Positions 33,981 to 42,708 of a stretch of 50,736 nucleotides of DNA are shown here, in pieces (within the stretch, counting starts at the first letter, position 1; every line of letters begins with the position of its first letter). Origin of the DNA: Prolixibacteraceae bacterium JC049 (GTDB taxonomy: Bacteria; Bacteroidota; Bacteroidia; Bacteroidales; Prolixibacteraceae); the NCBI GenBank assembly GCA_023369685.1, contig SACZ01000013.1, positions 1 through 50,736 on the forward strand, in the 5' to 3' direction. The position numbers and the translations under genes were made by a program. The notes under the pieces are model-generated. The model saw only the letters and a program-made list of their open reading frames with translations. It was not told the DNA's origin and did no database searches.

Positions 33981-34583
33981 TTGAAGGAGAGCGATAAAAC
34001 ATTAATCAGATCCATAAAGCAAGGGGATCATAAAATGTTTCAACAGGTGTTTAATGCATATTACGGGGGACTTTATGCCCATGCATTAAAATTTGTAGAC
34101 GATCATGATACTTGTAAGGATCTTTTGCAGGACAGCTTTTTAAATGTATGGCGAAATATCCACTCGCTGGATGAGGCTCAATCCATATCTTCTTACCTTT
34201 TTCGAACTGTTCAGAATACATGTTTAAACTACTTGAAACACCAGGCTGTTACACAGCGCTACGTTGCTGAGTTTAAGATAAAGTACAGCAGTCGCTTCCC
34301 TAATGAAAACGAGATAGAAAAAGCATTGAACCTGAAAGAACTGATGCAGCAAATTAATGAATGGATAGATCAATTGCCCGATCAATGTGCTTTGGTATTC
34401 AGAATGAGTCGCTTCGAAGGATTAAAACACAAAGAAATTGCAAAAAAACTTTCCCTCTCACCTAAGACTGTTGAGTCGCACATTTACAATGCGTTACGCT
34501 TTTTGAAACGCAAGGTGAAAGAAGAAGGAAGTGAAGTGAAAAGCAATTTTTTACTATTTCTTTTCAGTGATTTCTCTTTGTAA
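33981..34583 (+). CDS. ECF sigma factor (TTG start)
   Basis: A 200-aa sigma factor. Region 2 appears as LIRSIKQGDHKMFQQVFNAY and CKDLLQDSFLNVWRNIHSLD with SSYLFRTVQNTCLNYLKHQA. Region 4 is LPDQCALVFRMSRFEGLKHK then EIAKKLSLSPKTVESHIYNA. There is no ATG upstream of residue 19, and starting there would delete part of region 2. The frame is closed by TAA at 33969, so initiation at the TTG at 33981 (M-K-E-S-D-K) is the best reading. It heads the second sigma-FecR-SusC-SusD unit and is a distant paralog of the 8021 gene. Confidence 0.92.
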   Translation: MKESDKTLIRSIKQGDHKMFQQVFNAYYGGLYAHALKFVDDHDTCKDLLQDSFLNVWRNIHSLDEAQSISSYLFRTVQNTCLNYLKHQAVTQRYVAEFKIKYSSRFPNENEIEKALNLKELMQQINEWIDQLPDQCALVFRMSRFEGLKHKEIAKKLSLSPKTVESHIYNALRFLKRKVKEEGSEVKSNFLLFLFSDFSL

Positions 34584-34611
34584 GTTGTATTGATATATAG
34601 ACAGACCAAAA

Positions 34612-35637
34612 ATGCAAAAACGGATTATTAAATATTTGGAAGGTACCATCAATACCGATGAGTTAAAAGAGTTGGAAAATTGGTTGGAAAGTAGCGATAA
34701 TAATCGTCAGCTGTTTAACGATTTTCAGGATATCTGGACTGCTATGCAAGCTCATAGTGTGGTAAATGAAAGTTTATTACAAAATGAGTGGGAGCGACTA
34801 GAGCAATCATTTAACAAAGGTATTGAGGAAAAAACAGTAGAATTAACACCACCCCAATCAGATAATATTGATTGGAAAAAGTGGTTAAATATTGCTGCTA
34901 TTTTTATTGCCGGAGTATTGATATCGTCTGTTTTCTATTTTGGAGAAATTGGGTTGGGGAAAAATGAGTTGACCAGCACGACCATTGAAATGCCCAAAGG
35001 TGCCCAATCGAAGATGACCCTTCCCGATGGTTCTGTCGTTTGGATCAATGCAGGTACCAAATTGTCGTACGACAAAGCATTTGGTATTAAAAACAGAAGA
35101 TTGCACTTAGATGGCGAAGCCTTTTTTGAGGTGGCCAAAGATGCATCGAAAGCCTTTCTGGTTGCCACAAAAGAGGTGACAGTAAAGGCGTACGGAACCG
35201 CTTTCAATGTAAAAGACTATTCGTCGGACAATTTTGTGGAAACGACTTTGGTCGAAGGTAAAATTAGTGTGGCTAAAAATAGCTCGCCATGGAATAGTTC
35301 AAAGAATGAGGTATTTCTGAATGACAACGAACAAATACGTTTCGATAAGGAGAGCCGAAGAAATAGCAATGTGTTGAAAGGAGTGGATACTGGTAAAGTA
35401 ATTGGTTGGACAACAGGAAAACTGATTATAAAGAGAGAAATTCTGAAGGATCTTATTCCGGTGCTTGAACGTCGGTTTAATGTGAATGTACATGTGATGG
35501 ACGAAGCACTTTATCAGATTAAATTTACTGGTACCATTGAAAACGAAACCATTGAACAGCTGTTGGAAGCAGTAGCTGTTTCAGCGAATATGAAATTCGA
35601 AATTAAGCAAAGAGATATCTACTTGTATAATAACTAA
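34612..35637 (+). CDS. FecR-type anti-sigma factor (DUF4974 C-terminus)
   Basis: A 341-aa inner-membrane regulator that should hold the sigma factor encoded 28 bp upstream. The N-terminal cytosolic domain is IIKYLEGTINTDELKELENW. A membrane helix WLNIAAIFIAGVLISSVFYF lies near residues 91-110. The FecR periplasmic domain (MTLPDGSVVWINAGTKLSYD, LDGEAFFEVAKDASKAFLVA) is followed by DUF4974 (LKDLIPVLERRFNVNVHVMD ... IEQLLEAVAVSANMKFEI). It contacts the STN domain of the following SusC. All family landmarks are present and the length is normal. Confidence 0.94.
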   Translation: MQKRIIKYLEGTINTDELKELENWLESSDNNRQLFNDFQDIWTAMQAHSVVNESLLQNEWERLEQSFNKGIEEKTVELTPPQSDNIDWKKWLNIAAIFIAGVLISSVFYFGEIGLGKNELTSTTIEMPKGAQSKMTLPDGSVVWINAGTKLSYDKAFGIKNRRLHLDGEAFFEVAKDASKAFLVATKEVTVKAYGTAFNVKDYSSDNFVETTLVEGKISVAKNSSPWNSSKNEVFLNDNEQIRFDKESRRNSNVLKGVDTGKVIGWTTGKLIIKREILKDLIPVLERRFNVNVHVMDEALYQIKFTGTIENETIEQLLEAVAVSANMKFEIKQRDIYLYNN

Positions 35638-35813
35638 ACTGAGTTCTATTGAAAAGAGCAAACAGAGAATAGCACAAAAAGTAAACCCCTTCATTGGCTC
35701 TTAAAGCTGGTAACAGAGCAAGTGAATACTAGGTGTTATTTATATCTTTTACAAAGGACAAAGGTTACTTGGTAATGTGTTTAAAACTAACTAATTCAAA
35801 TCGTAAACCTATT

Positions 35814-38800
35814 ATGATTGAAAATAGAATTACTATGCCCATAAATCGGAGTGTGCACTGGCAAAAGTGGCGATCTTTGATTTTAATATTCGTACTAATG
35901 TCTGGCCTTGGATTTGGACAAGTTCGGGCACAGGAAAATACCTATTCTATAGAGGTGAAAGAACAATCGTTGGAAGAGGTATTTGCCAAAGTACAGAAAC
36001 TTACTGGTTATCGTTTTTTTTATAGCGATGACTTTGTGGCTGCAAAGAAAAAAATCTCTTTTACAGCCAAAGACCTGACCATTCAACAAATTGTAGCGCA
36101 GATAAAGAAGTTAACAAAGCTGAACTTCAAATTTCAGAAAGATAAATTGATTGTTGTTTCTTCTAAAAAGAAAACACCCAGGCAACTGAAAGGTGTAATT
36201 CGGGATAAGAAAGGAGAAGCTATAATTGGTGTTACTATTGTTGAAAAAGGAACAACTAATGGAGTGCTTAGTCGGCTAGATGGTTCTTATGAAATTACTG
36301 TCAGCGGCGATGATGCCATTTTAAGCTTTTCTTTTATGGGATTTCAGAAACAAGAAATTCCGGTTGATGGGAAAGCTAGTATCAATGTCACCTTAAAAGA
36401 AGATGTAAGGGCATTGGAAGAAGTGGTGGTTTCGGCACTAAACATAAAACGAAACAAAAATTCTCTTGGATATTCTATTTCACAGGTAAAGAGTGACGAG
36501 GTAAACAGTGCCAAAGAGAACAACCCGATCAACTCGTTGTCGGGAAAAGTATCTGGTTTGCAAATTGTGCAATCGGCCACAGGGGTCGATGGATCAACTC
36601 GTGTGGTATTACGTGGAGTGTCGTCACTTACGGGAAACAACCGACCTCTTTTTGTGGTAGATGGTATCCCAATGAATGCTTCTTCGGCCGGTGATATAGG
36701 CCACTTTGGTGGACGCGATATGGGAGATGGACTTTCTAGCCTGAATCCGGAAGATATTGAGTCGATGAGTGTATTGAAAGGTGCCGGTGCTGCAGCTGCT
36801 TATGGCTCTCGTGGAGCCAATGGTGTGATTTTAATTACCACTAAAAAAGGACGCAAGCGCAAAAGTACTGGAATCGCATTTTCGAGCAGTTACACCATTC
36901 AGAAACCACACTATTATCCTGATTTGATTGAAGGCTACGGACAAGGAGCACATGGTGTTTATACGATGGATCCTTCGGGAATGCCGGGGAAATCGTATCC
37001 ATGGATTTGGAGTTGGGGACCCAAAATTGAAAACCAGAAGATTAAAAACTGGTTGGGGCAAGAGGCGACAATGACTCAGCAAGGACATCCTTTCAAAGAG
37101 TTCTATCAAAATGGATTTGCTATAAGCAATACGGTGTCGATGGAAGGTGGAGGAGAAAGTTCTACTTACCGTGTTTCTATTACCGATCAGCGAAATGAAG
37201 GTGTTTTGCCGGGCAATGAGCTAAACAGACAAACGGTGAATATGCGAGGCTTTACCAAGTTGGGTAAAGTAGGTGAGGTAGATGGAAAAATAACTTATGT
37301 ACATCATAAAGCCAAGAATAGACCATATTTGGCAGAGCATCCGGCCAACACAGCACTGACACTTTTATTGATGCCTAGAAATATTGCATTGAGCGAATTG
37401 CAAAACAATGTGATGGATGCCAATGGAAATGAACAGCGTTGGCATACCGATAACTCAATCATGATTAATCCTTATTGGGTATTGGAAAATTTCAAGAACC
37501 AGGATGAAAAGCAACATTTGCAAACATTGCTGTCTACGAAATTCTTTTTGGCCGAGAACTTGAATATTATGGCTCGAAGTGGTTTCGATTATACCCATTT
37601 ATCGGTGAAAGAACATGCTCGTTCGGGGGCCATGGCCATTGCCAATGGTAAAGGAATGTACAACAATGGAATGAGTAGTGCCATGGAATGGAATACCGAT
37701 GTGTTGATGTCTTATTCGATGAAAACCAATGACTTCAATTTCGGTATAGATTTAGGTGGAAATATTCAGTATAACAATTACAAATCGATCAATCAATGGG
37801 GATCGAGTAGTAAGGTGCCGGGATTCTACCACATCAGTAACTACAAAGAATTTAAAACTTCGGAACATTATTCTTCAAAGAAGATCTATTCGGTTTATTC
37901 GTTGATGCGATTCGGATTTAAGGATTACCTTTATTTCGACGCCACTATGCGTAATGACTGGTCGTCGACATTGCCGCTGAATAACAATAGCTATTTCTAT
38001 CATTCCGAGAATTTAAGCTTCTTGTTCTCTAAGGCATTCGGATTGCCAACCAATATTTTAAGTCAGGGAAAACTGAGAGGATCTTTTGCTCGTGTTGGTA
38101 ACGATACCGGGCCTTATCAGATTCAAAAGTTCTACTCTATATTGCAGTCAAAACTCAACTATCCAATGGCTGGAATTAGTGGTCAATTGCCTTTCTATGA
38201 TTTAAAGCCAGAGATAACCGACTCGTGGGAAGTGGGAACCAATTTGGCGTTTTTCGATAACCGATTGAACTTAGATGTAACTTATTACAATAATGTTACT
38301 AAGAACCAAATTATGGCAGTACCATTGCCGGCTTCAACTGCATACGATACGAAAAAGATTAATGCAGGAGAGATCTCTAATAAAGGGTTCGAACTACAAT
38401 TAAATGCGACACCAATTGATATAAAAGATGGATTGCAGTGGCAGGTTACTTTTAACTATTCCAGAAATAAATCGCGAGTTGAAGAGCTTTCGAAAGAGTT
38501 AAATAGCGAACGAATTATTCTGAATAAAAGTACCAACATGAATATTGAAGCACGTGTGGGAGAGGAGTATGGTTTGATATATGGTTACGATTATAAACGT
38601 GATAATTTCGGTAATATTTTAGTAGGGAAAGATGGCTATGCACAACGTGGCGATTATGTGAAAATGGGCTCAATTACTCCCGACTGGATTGGTGGAGTAT
38701 CCAATCAGTTTAAGTACAAAAACTTCACATTAAGCTTTCTAATCGACATGTCGTTTGGTGCTGAATTGTATTCGTGGGGAAAAGGCTATCGTACACTTTT

Positions 38801-39266
38801 CGGAATTCATCCAATTACGTTGGAAGGACGTGAAGAGTGGTACTCAACACACGATCCTCAGCAGGCACATCAGGTGCCGCTTCAGGGGGTAGAAGAAAAG
38901 GGATACATTGTAAATGGTGTTAATGAGCAGACCGGAGAAGTGAATACAAAGCCGGTAAATCCAATGATTCATTGGTTTGGGCTGTTTAACAACAAAATCA
39001 TAAAAGATTGGGTACTCGACGCATCGAATGTGCGTTTGCGCGAAGTTGTAGTTGGCTATAATTTACCAAAGCGATGGTTGAAGAAAACGCCTATTACCAA
39101 TGCACATATATCGTTGGTGGGACGTAACCTGTTCTTCTTGTACAATGCGGCCGAAGGAATTGATCCTGAGTCGGGATATGGTAGTGGAAATACCGGTAAT
39201 GGAATCGAGCATTCTGCATTGCCATCAGCTTCCAGCTACGGATTTAGTATTAAAGTGAATTTCTAA
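35814..39266 (+). CDS. SusC/RagA TonB-dependent transporter with STN domain
   Basis: About 1150 aa from the ATG at 35814. ATGs at 35733, 35775 and 35835 are also in frame, and the signal sequence SLILIFVLMSGLGFGQVRAQ favours 35814 or 35835. Domains in order are STN (YSIEVKEQSLEEVFAKVQKL ... IVVSSKK), the carboxypeptidase-regulatory-like sandwich (LKGVIRDKKGEAIIGVTIVE), the plug (ALEEVVVSALNIKRNKNSLG; VVLRGVSSLTGNNRPLFVVD; YGSRGANGVILITTKKGRKR) and a barrel ending YGFSIKVNF. With the SusD-like partner it should import an unidentified ligand. The STN domain and upstream sigma/FecR genes indicate ligand-induced control. No degradative enzyme lies next to it. Confidence 0.94.
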   Translation: MIENRITMPINRSVHWQKWRSLILIFVLMSGLGFGQVRAQENTYSIEVKEQSLEEVFAKVQKLTGYRFFYSDDFVAAKKKISFTAKDLTIQQIVAQIKKLTKLNFKFQKDKLIVVSSKKKTPRQLKGVIRDKKGEAIIGVTIVEKGTTNGVLSRLDGSYEITVSGDDAILSFSFMGFQKQEIPVDGKASINVTLKEDVRALEEVVVSALNIKRNKNSLGYSISQVKSDEVNSAKENNPINSLSGKVSGLQIVQSATGVDGSTRVVLRGVSSLTGNNRPLFVVDGIPMNASSAGDIGHFGGRDMGDGLSSLNPEDIESMSVLKGAGAAAAYGSRGANGVILITTKKGRKRKSTGIAFSSSYTIQKPHYYPDLIEGYGQGAHGVYTMDPSGMPGKSYPWIWSWGPKIENQKIKNWLGQEATMTQQGHPFKEFYQNGFAISNTVSMEGGGESSTYRVSITDQRNEGVLPGNELNRQTVNMRGFTKLGKVGEVDGKITYVHHKAKNRPYLAEHPANTALTLLLMPRNIALSELQNNVMDANGNEQRWHTDNSIMINPYWVLENFKNQDEKQHLQTLLSTKFFLAENLNIMARSGFDYTHLSVKEHARSGAMAIANGKGMYNNGMSSAMEWNTDVLMSYSMKTNDFNFGIDLGGNIQYNNYKSINQWGSSSKVPGFYHISNYKEFKTSEHYSSKKIYSVYSLMRFGFKDYLYFDATMRNDWSSTLPLNNNSYFYHSENLSFLFSKAFGLPTNILSQGKLRGSFARVGNDTGPYQIQKFYSILQSKLNYPMAGISGQLPFYDLKPEITDSWEVGTNLAFFDNRLNLDVTYYNNVTKNQIMAVPLPASTAYDTKKINAGEISNKGFELQLNATPIDIKDGLQWQVTFNYSRNKSRVEELSKELNSERIILNKSTNMNIEARVGEEYGLIYGYDYKRDNFGNILVGKDGYAQRGDYVKMGSITPDWIGGVSNQFKYKNFTLSFLIDMSFGAELYSWGKGYRTLFGIHPITLEGREEWYSTHDPQQAHQVPLQGVEEKGYIVNGVNEQTGEVNTKPVNPMIHWFGLFNNKIIKDWVLDASNVRLREVVVGYNLPKRWLKKTPITNAHISLVGRNLFFLYNAAEGIDPESGYGSGNTGNGIEHSALPSASSYGFSIKVNF

Positions 39267-39286
39267 CCACCAGTAAATCAGGAAAA

Positions 39287-40792
39287 ATGAAGATTTTAAA
39301 AGATATAATTAAAGGCGGATTATTTTTGAGCCTTCTGGCAATGGGAATTTTTACATTCTCTGGTTGCGACGATGAACTTCAAAGCATCAATTCCAATCCG
39401 AATGTGGTAGAAGATTTAGCCGATAAATACCTATTTACCAATGCTGCAAGGCAAGTGTTCCGATCGCCCGTGCATTTCTTTCATTTCACGTACGGATCGC
39501 AATATGCACATGTGTATGTTTCATCTAACCTGGCACGTCAGGTAGATGCTTACCTGGATGCATTTACTGGCGATAACTACAGCGATGCGTTTAACTTTTG
39601 CAAAGGGCCTATTCGTTATGCCAACGAGGTGTTGGACCTAACCCAGCCGGGAGGAAAGTTGGAAAATCCGGTACGTTATGCCATGGCAAAAGTATTGGCA
39701 GTATATAGCTTCTCTGTTATCACCGATGCATGGGGAGATATTCCTTATTCCGAAGGAGGTAAAGGGCAGCAGGGAGTTCTGCGACCAGTTTACGATACAC
39801 AGAAAAGTATTTACACCAGTATGCTTGAAGATTTAAAAAATAGTGAGGCAGCTATTCGTAATGGAAAACTAGAGCAAGGCTATTCGGGAGCCGATCCAAT
39901 TTTTAATAACGATCTGGATAAATGGGGGCGTTTTGCCAACTCATTGCGTTTGCGACTGGCTATGCGTATTCGCTTTGCCGATGAGGCGATGGCTAAACCA
40001 ATTATTGCTGATTGTTTGTCGAAACCTTTAATTGAGACCAACGAACAAAATGTAATGCAAACCAATCAAGATAGCGACGATGGCGAGTTGTATAATCCGT
40101 GGTATGGAACCTTCGCTTTCTGGAATTTCCGATTGTCGAAGAAGTACATTGATATGTTGCAAACAACGGCCGATCCTCGTTTACCGATTATGGCACAGAA
40201 GACACCTGCGGGAACATATGTTGGTGTAGAAAACGGACTGGCAGAGTCGGAGCAGGGAAAAATTAGTTTCGATAATATCTCAAAACCGGGTAGTGTTTTT
40301 ATTGGTAAAGCTGCACCGCTTTTTATAATTACTGCAGCAGAGGTAAGTTTTTTGCGCGCCGAAGCAGCGTTATTCGCCTTAGGTGAGCAGTCTGATGCCA
40401 ATGAGTTATACCGAAAGGGAATTCGTTTGCACATGGAGAGCTTGCAAGTGGCCGATGCTAAGATAAATGAATATCTGGCGACTCCGATTGTACAATTAAG
40501 TGGCAATTTAGAGGCAAAGTTCGAGCAAGTATCCAATCAGTTTTGGATTGCTTGTGGGGCGAACTTCTTCGAAGCATGGACAAATATCCGTAGAACAGGT
40601 TATCCCCGAATAGAGCAACGAACAGCTGCTCACTTGAGTAAAGGGGCAACCAACGGATTTTTACCTAAACGCTTTTTATATCCACAAACCGAATATAGCA
40701 GCAATAAAGCCAATGTTGAGAAGGCCATTGCTGCGCAGGGAGCCGATAAAATCGATACGCCTGTTTGGTGGGATAAGCGTGATATGAATTAG
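39287..40792 (+). CDS. SusD-like lipoprotein (SusD-like_2 type)
   Basis: A 501-aa surface lipoprotein partner of the SusC encoded 20 bp upstream. The signal MKILKDIIKGGLFLSLLAMG continues IFTFSGC with a lipobox Cys27. The body shows SINSNPNVVEDLADKYLFTN, VLAVYSFSVITDAWGDIPYS, NDLDKWGRFANSLRLRLAMR and FLRAEAALFALGE, the landmark blocks of the SusD/RagB second type often tied to peptide or non-starch ligands. It ends with NKANVEKAIAAQG ... VWWDKRDMN, typical of this group. It differs in type from the SusD at 1775, so the two uptake units handle different ligands. Confidence 0.93.
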   Translation: MKILKDIIKGGLFLSLLAMGIFTFSGCDDELQSINSNPNVVEDLADKYLFTNAARQVFRSPVHFFHFTYGSQYAHVYVSSNLARQVDAYLDAFTGDNYSDAFNFCKGPIRYANEVLDLTQPGGKLENPVRYAMAKVLAVYSFSVITDAWGDIPYSEGGKGQQGVLRPVYDTQKSIYTSMLEDLKNSEAAIRNGKLEQGYSGADPIFNNDLDKWGRFANSLRLRLAMRIRFADEAMAKPIIADCLSKPLIETNEQNVMQTNQDSDDGELYNPWYGTFAFWNFRLSKKYIDMLQTTADPRLPIMAQKTPAGTYVGVENGLAESEQGKISFDNISKPGSVFIGKAAPLFIITAAEVSFLRAEAALFALGEQSDANELYRKGIRLHMESLQVADAKINEYLATPIVQLSGNLEAKFEQVSNQFWIACGANFFEAWTNIRRTGYPRIEQRTAAHLSKGATNGFLPKRFLYPQTEYSSNKANVEKAIAAQGADKIDTPVWWDKRDMN

Positions 40793-40818
40793 AATTTCAT
40801 GATTAAAAAAGCAAAACA

Positions 40819-41742
40819 ATGAAACGAAATATACAGCTATTATTGGCGTTGTTGGTTCTTTCGGTATTAGGAGCCTGCGATAAAGAAGAAGCTCCCATTG
40901 TCGATTTCTATTTTCAGGTGAACGGTTACGAAGTATCCTTTAAATCGAAATCGGTACATACCGATGCATTGCTATGGAGTTTTGGCGATGATGAAACCAG
41001 TACAGAAGCCAATGTGGTACATACCTACAAGCAATCGGGCGAATACGTGGTAACACTTAAAGGTACAGGAAAAGACGGGGAGTTTACCGAGCAAAAAAGT
41101 GTAACTATCTTGGCATCGCCAGAAGAGATTCTTACGGGAGGCCCTAAGGCAGTAAATGGTAAGAAATGGATATTGTCTAAGGTGGCAACCAATGGTAAAG
41201 ATGGAGCGGGACCCATTAAGCCAGGCTTCCCAATTGCTCAGTCAGCCATTGATAATGTGTTGGCTCTGGTTGGATTGGGAGCCGAATACGACAATGAATT
41301 TGTATTCTTTGCCGATGGTAGGTACAAAGTAAATGACCAGAATGGAATGGTGTTATCGGGATTGGTACATAGTGTGGCTTCGCAGTCTATTCGTATTCCA
41401 TCAGCCGATCCGGCAATTGTACCACTTTCGGCAGCAGCTCACGCACCAGACGACAATGCCAAGTGGAAAATGACACGAGGTAATTTCTCGATTGATGTGG
41501 GACATCTCGATTTGGCATCAGGAAAAGTACTGTTAGAGGAGACAGTTACCTTCGAAGATGTAACAACATTAACCATTGAGGGAGCGGAATTCTTTGGAAT
41601 ACGCGATTTTACCCAAACCTATGTTATAAAAGAGCTGCTTCCGAACCGTATGCAGGTGGCATTCTTTTTACATGCATCGCAAGATCCGGCGACAATAATG
41701 AAACCATCGTTGATGTTGCACCTAACCTATGAAGCGAAATAA
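40819..41742 (+). CDS. PKD-domain lipoprotein
   Basis: 307 aa with signal MKRNIQLLLALLVLSVLGAC and lipobox Cys20. A PKD domain covers about residues 27-97, with the signature ALLWSFGDDETSTEANVVHT then YKQSGEYVVTLKGTGKDGE. The C-terminal 200 residues (NGKKWILSKVATNG, DNEFVFFADGRYKV, LTIEGAEFFGIRDFTQTYVI) resemble the lipocalin-like or DUF5004-type sandwiches found as third members of SusCD loci. It is probably a surface glycan- or peptide-binding accessory. It is the last gene of the unit, with the MITE at 41751 directly after it acting as a likely terminator. Confidence 0.85.
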   Translation: MKRNIQLLLALLVLSVLGACDKEEAPIVDFYFQVNGYEVSFKSKSVHTDALLWSFGDDETSTEANVVHTYKQSGEYVVTLKGTGKDGEFTEQKSVTILASPEEILTGGPKAVNGKKWILSKVATNGKDGAGPIKPGFPIAQSAIDNVLALVGLGAEYDNEFVFFADGRYKVNDQNGMVLSGLVHSVASQSIRIPSADPAIVPLSAAAHAPDDNAKWKMTRGNFSIDVGHLDLASGKVLLEETVTFEDVTTLTIEGAEFFGIRDFTQTYVIKELLPNRMQVAFFLHASQDPATIMKPSLMLHLTYEAK

Positions 41743-41750
41743 TATATGTA

Positions 41751-41940
41751 GAGGCTGTCCAAAAAGTAAATTCATTTAAAATCGAACTTTCAGTTTATAA
41801 CCAGCTTTCGTTTTTACCCCTCCAAACCTCCCCTAAAGAGGAGGCTTAAGTCCCCTTTTGGGGATTTAGGGGTGATAAACCAAGTGGTGACTTATAATCT
41901 GTTAGTTCAATAAATTATAAAAAGCTTTTTGGACAGCCTC
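41751..41940. mobile_element. MITE-like element, copy 1 (190 bp)
   Basis: The ends are perfect inverted repeats: GAGGCTGTCCAAAAAG at the left and its complement at the right. They extend by TATGTA/TACATA into the flanks, so a TA target duplication is possible. The interior has nested palindromes of CCCCTAAA/TTTAGGGG type and no open frame. The 165-bp copy at 47960 is the reverse complement of nearly all of it and lacks about 25 internal bases. The left end resembles inverted repeats of several Bacteroidota IS groups. Confidence 0.8.
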
Positions 41941-41964
41941 TACATAATATAAACTTGGGCGTTT

Positions 41965-42591
41965 CTAGCCAATTCCTTGCATAATCAAATGAAAATGTCC
42001 TTTAATAATTTGTTGGACATCGATATTGAATTGGTTGAGGTATTTCTCTTTGTGTTTTATGGTGTTGAGTATGCCAACCATTTGTGACCAAAGTACAATA
42101 ACCAACTCCTTCTCGGTATGGTCTTTCCGAATGGTTCCATCAGATTGACCTAATGTTAAGGCATGCTGAAGTAAATTCAGAGCTGGTTCCATTATCATGT
42201 CCGATTCGATAGTTGGCTCAAGTATTTCGAACCGTAAAATTAAATCGAAATGTTTGGGATGGTCGGTTACAAACTGGACAAAGGCGTCGCCATATTCAGA
42301 GAGTTGTTCGCGTCCGTTCAGTGTAGTCGAGGTTGATTGCTTTAGGTAATCGCACAATTTATTCACTCCCTTTTGTGCAATGGCATAGAGGAGCTCATCT
42401 TTATTTTTAAAGTATAGATAAAGAGTACCCTTACTTAGCTCCACCCGTTTGGCTACATCGTCCATGGTTTTTTTATTTCCTCGTGATGAGAAAAAGATGC
42501 GTTCGGCGGCATTTATAATGGTAGTACGTCTGCGTTGCTTTTCTCGCTCTTTGCGTTCGGCTGTGCCCATAGTTCTATTGTTTGCATTCAA
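41965..42591 (-). CDS. TetR-family repressor
   Basis: A 208-aa regulator (201 if the second ATG at 42570 is used). The N-terminal helix-turn-helix is RTTIINAAERIFFSSRGNKK, TMDDVAKRVELSKGTLYLYF and KNKDELLYAIAQKG, the canonical TetR pattern with the recognition helix SKGTLYLYF. The C-terminal ligand-binding part (FVQFVTDHPKHFDLILRFEI) is helical and not assignable to a ligand. It is divergent from the aldehyde dehydrogenase gene. The 117 bp between them contain two dyads of ATGAC/GTCAT type, so it most likely represses both genes. Confidence 0.92.
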   Translation of the reverse strand: MNANNRTMGTAERKEREKQRRRTTIINAAERIFFSSRGNKKTMDDVAKRVELSKGTLYLYFKNKDELLYAIAQKGVNKLCDYLKQSTSTTLNGREQLSEYGDAFVQFVTDHPKHFDLILRFEILEPTIESDMIMEPALNLLQHALTLGQSDGTIRKDHTEKELVIVLWSQMVGILNTIKHKEKYLNQFNIDVQQIIKGHFHLIMQGIG

Positions 42592-42621
42592 AATTAGTAA
42601 TTAATAACTGAGTTTCAAAAA

Positions 42622-42655
42622 ATGACTTAGAGTCATAAAATAATGATTGGTCATT
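42622..42655. promoter_or_regulatory. tandem TetR-type operators
   Basis: ATGACT-TAG-AGTCAT (42622-42636) is a perfect dyad, and AATGA-TTGG-TCATT (42642-42655) repeats the ATGA/TCAT halves six bases later. A -7-like TATATTTA lies at 42677-42684 with TTG about 20 bases upstream, so the second dyad overlaps the -33 position of the dehydrogenase promoter. Confidence 0.6.
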
Positions 42656-42708
42656 GTTTTTTGTGTTTGAAGTACATATATTTACAGTGATTGAAAAAGA
42701 GAATAAAT

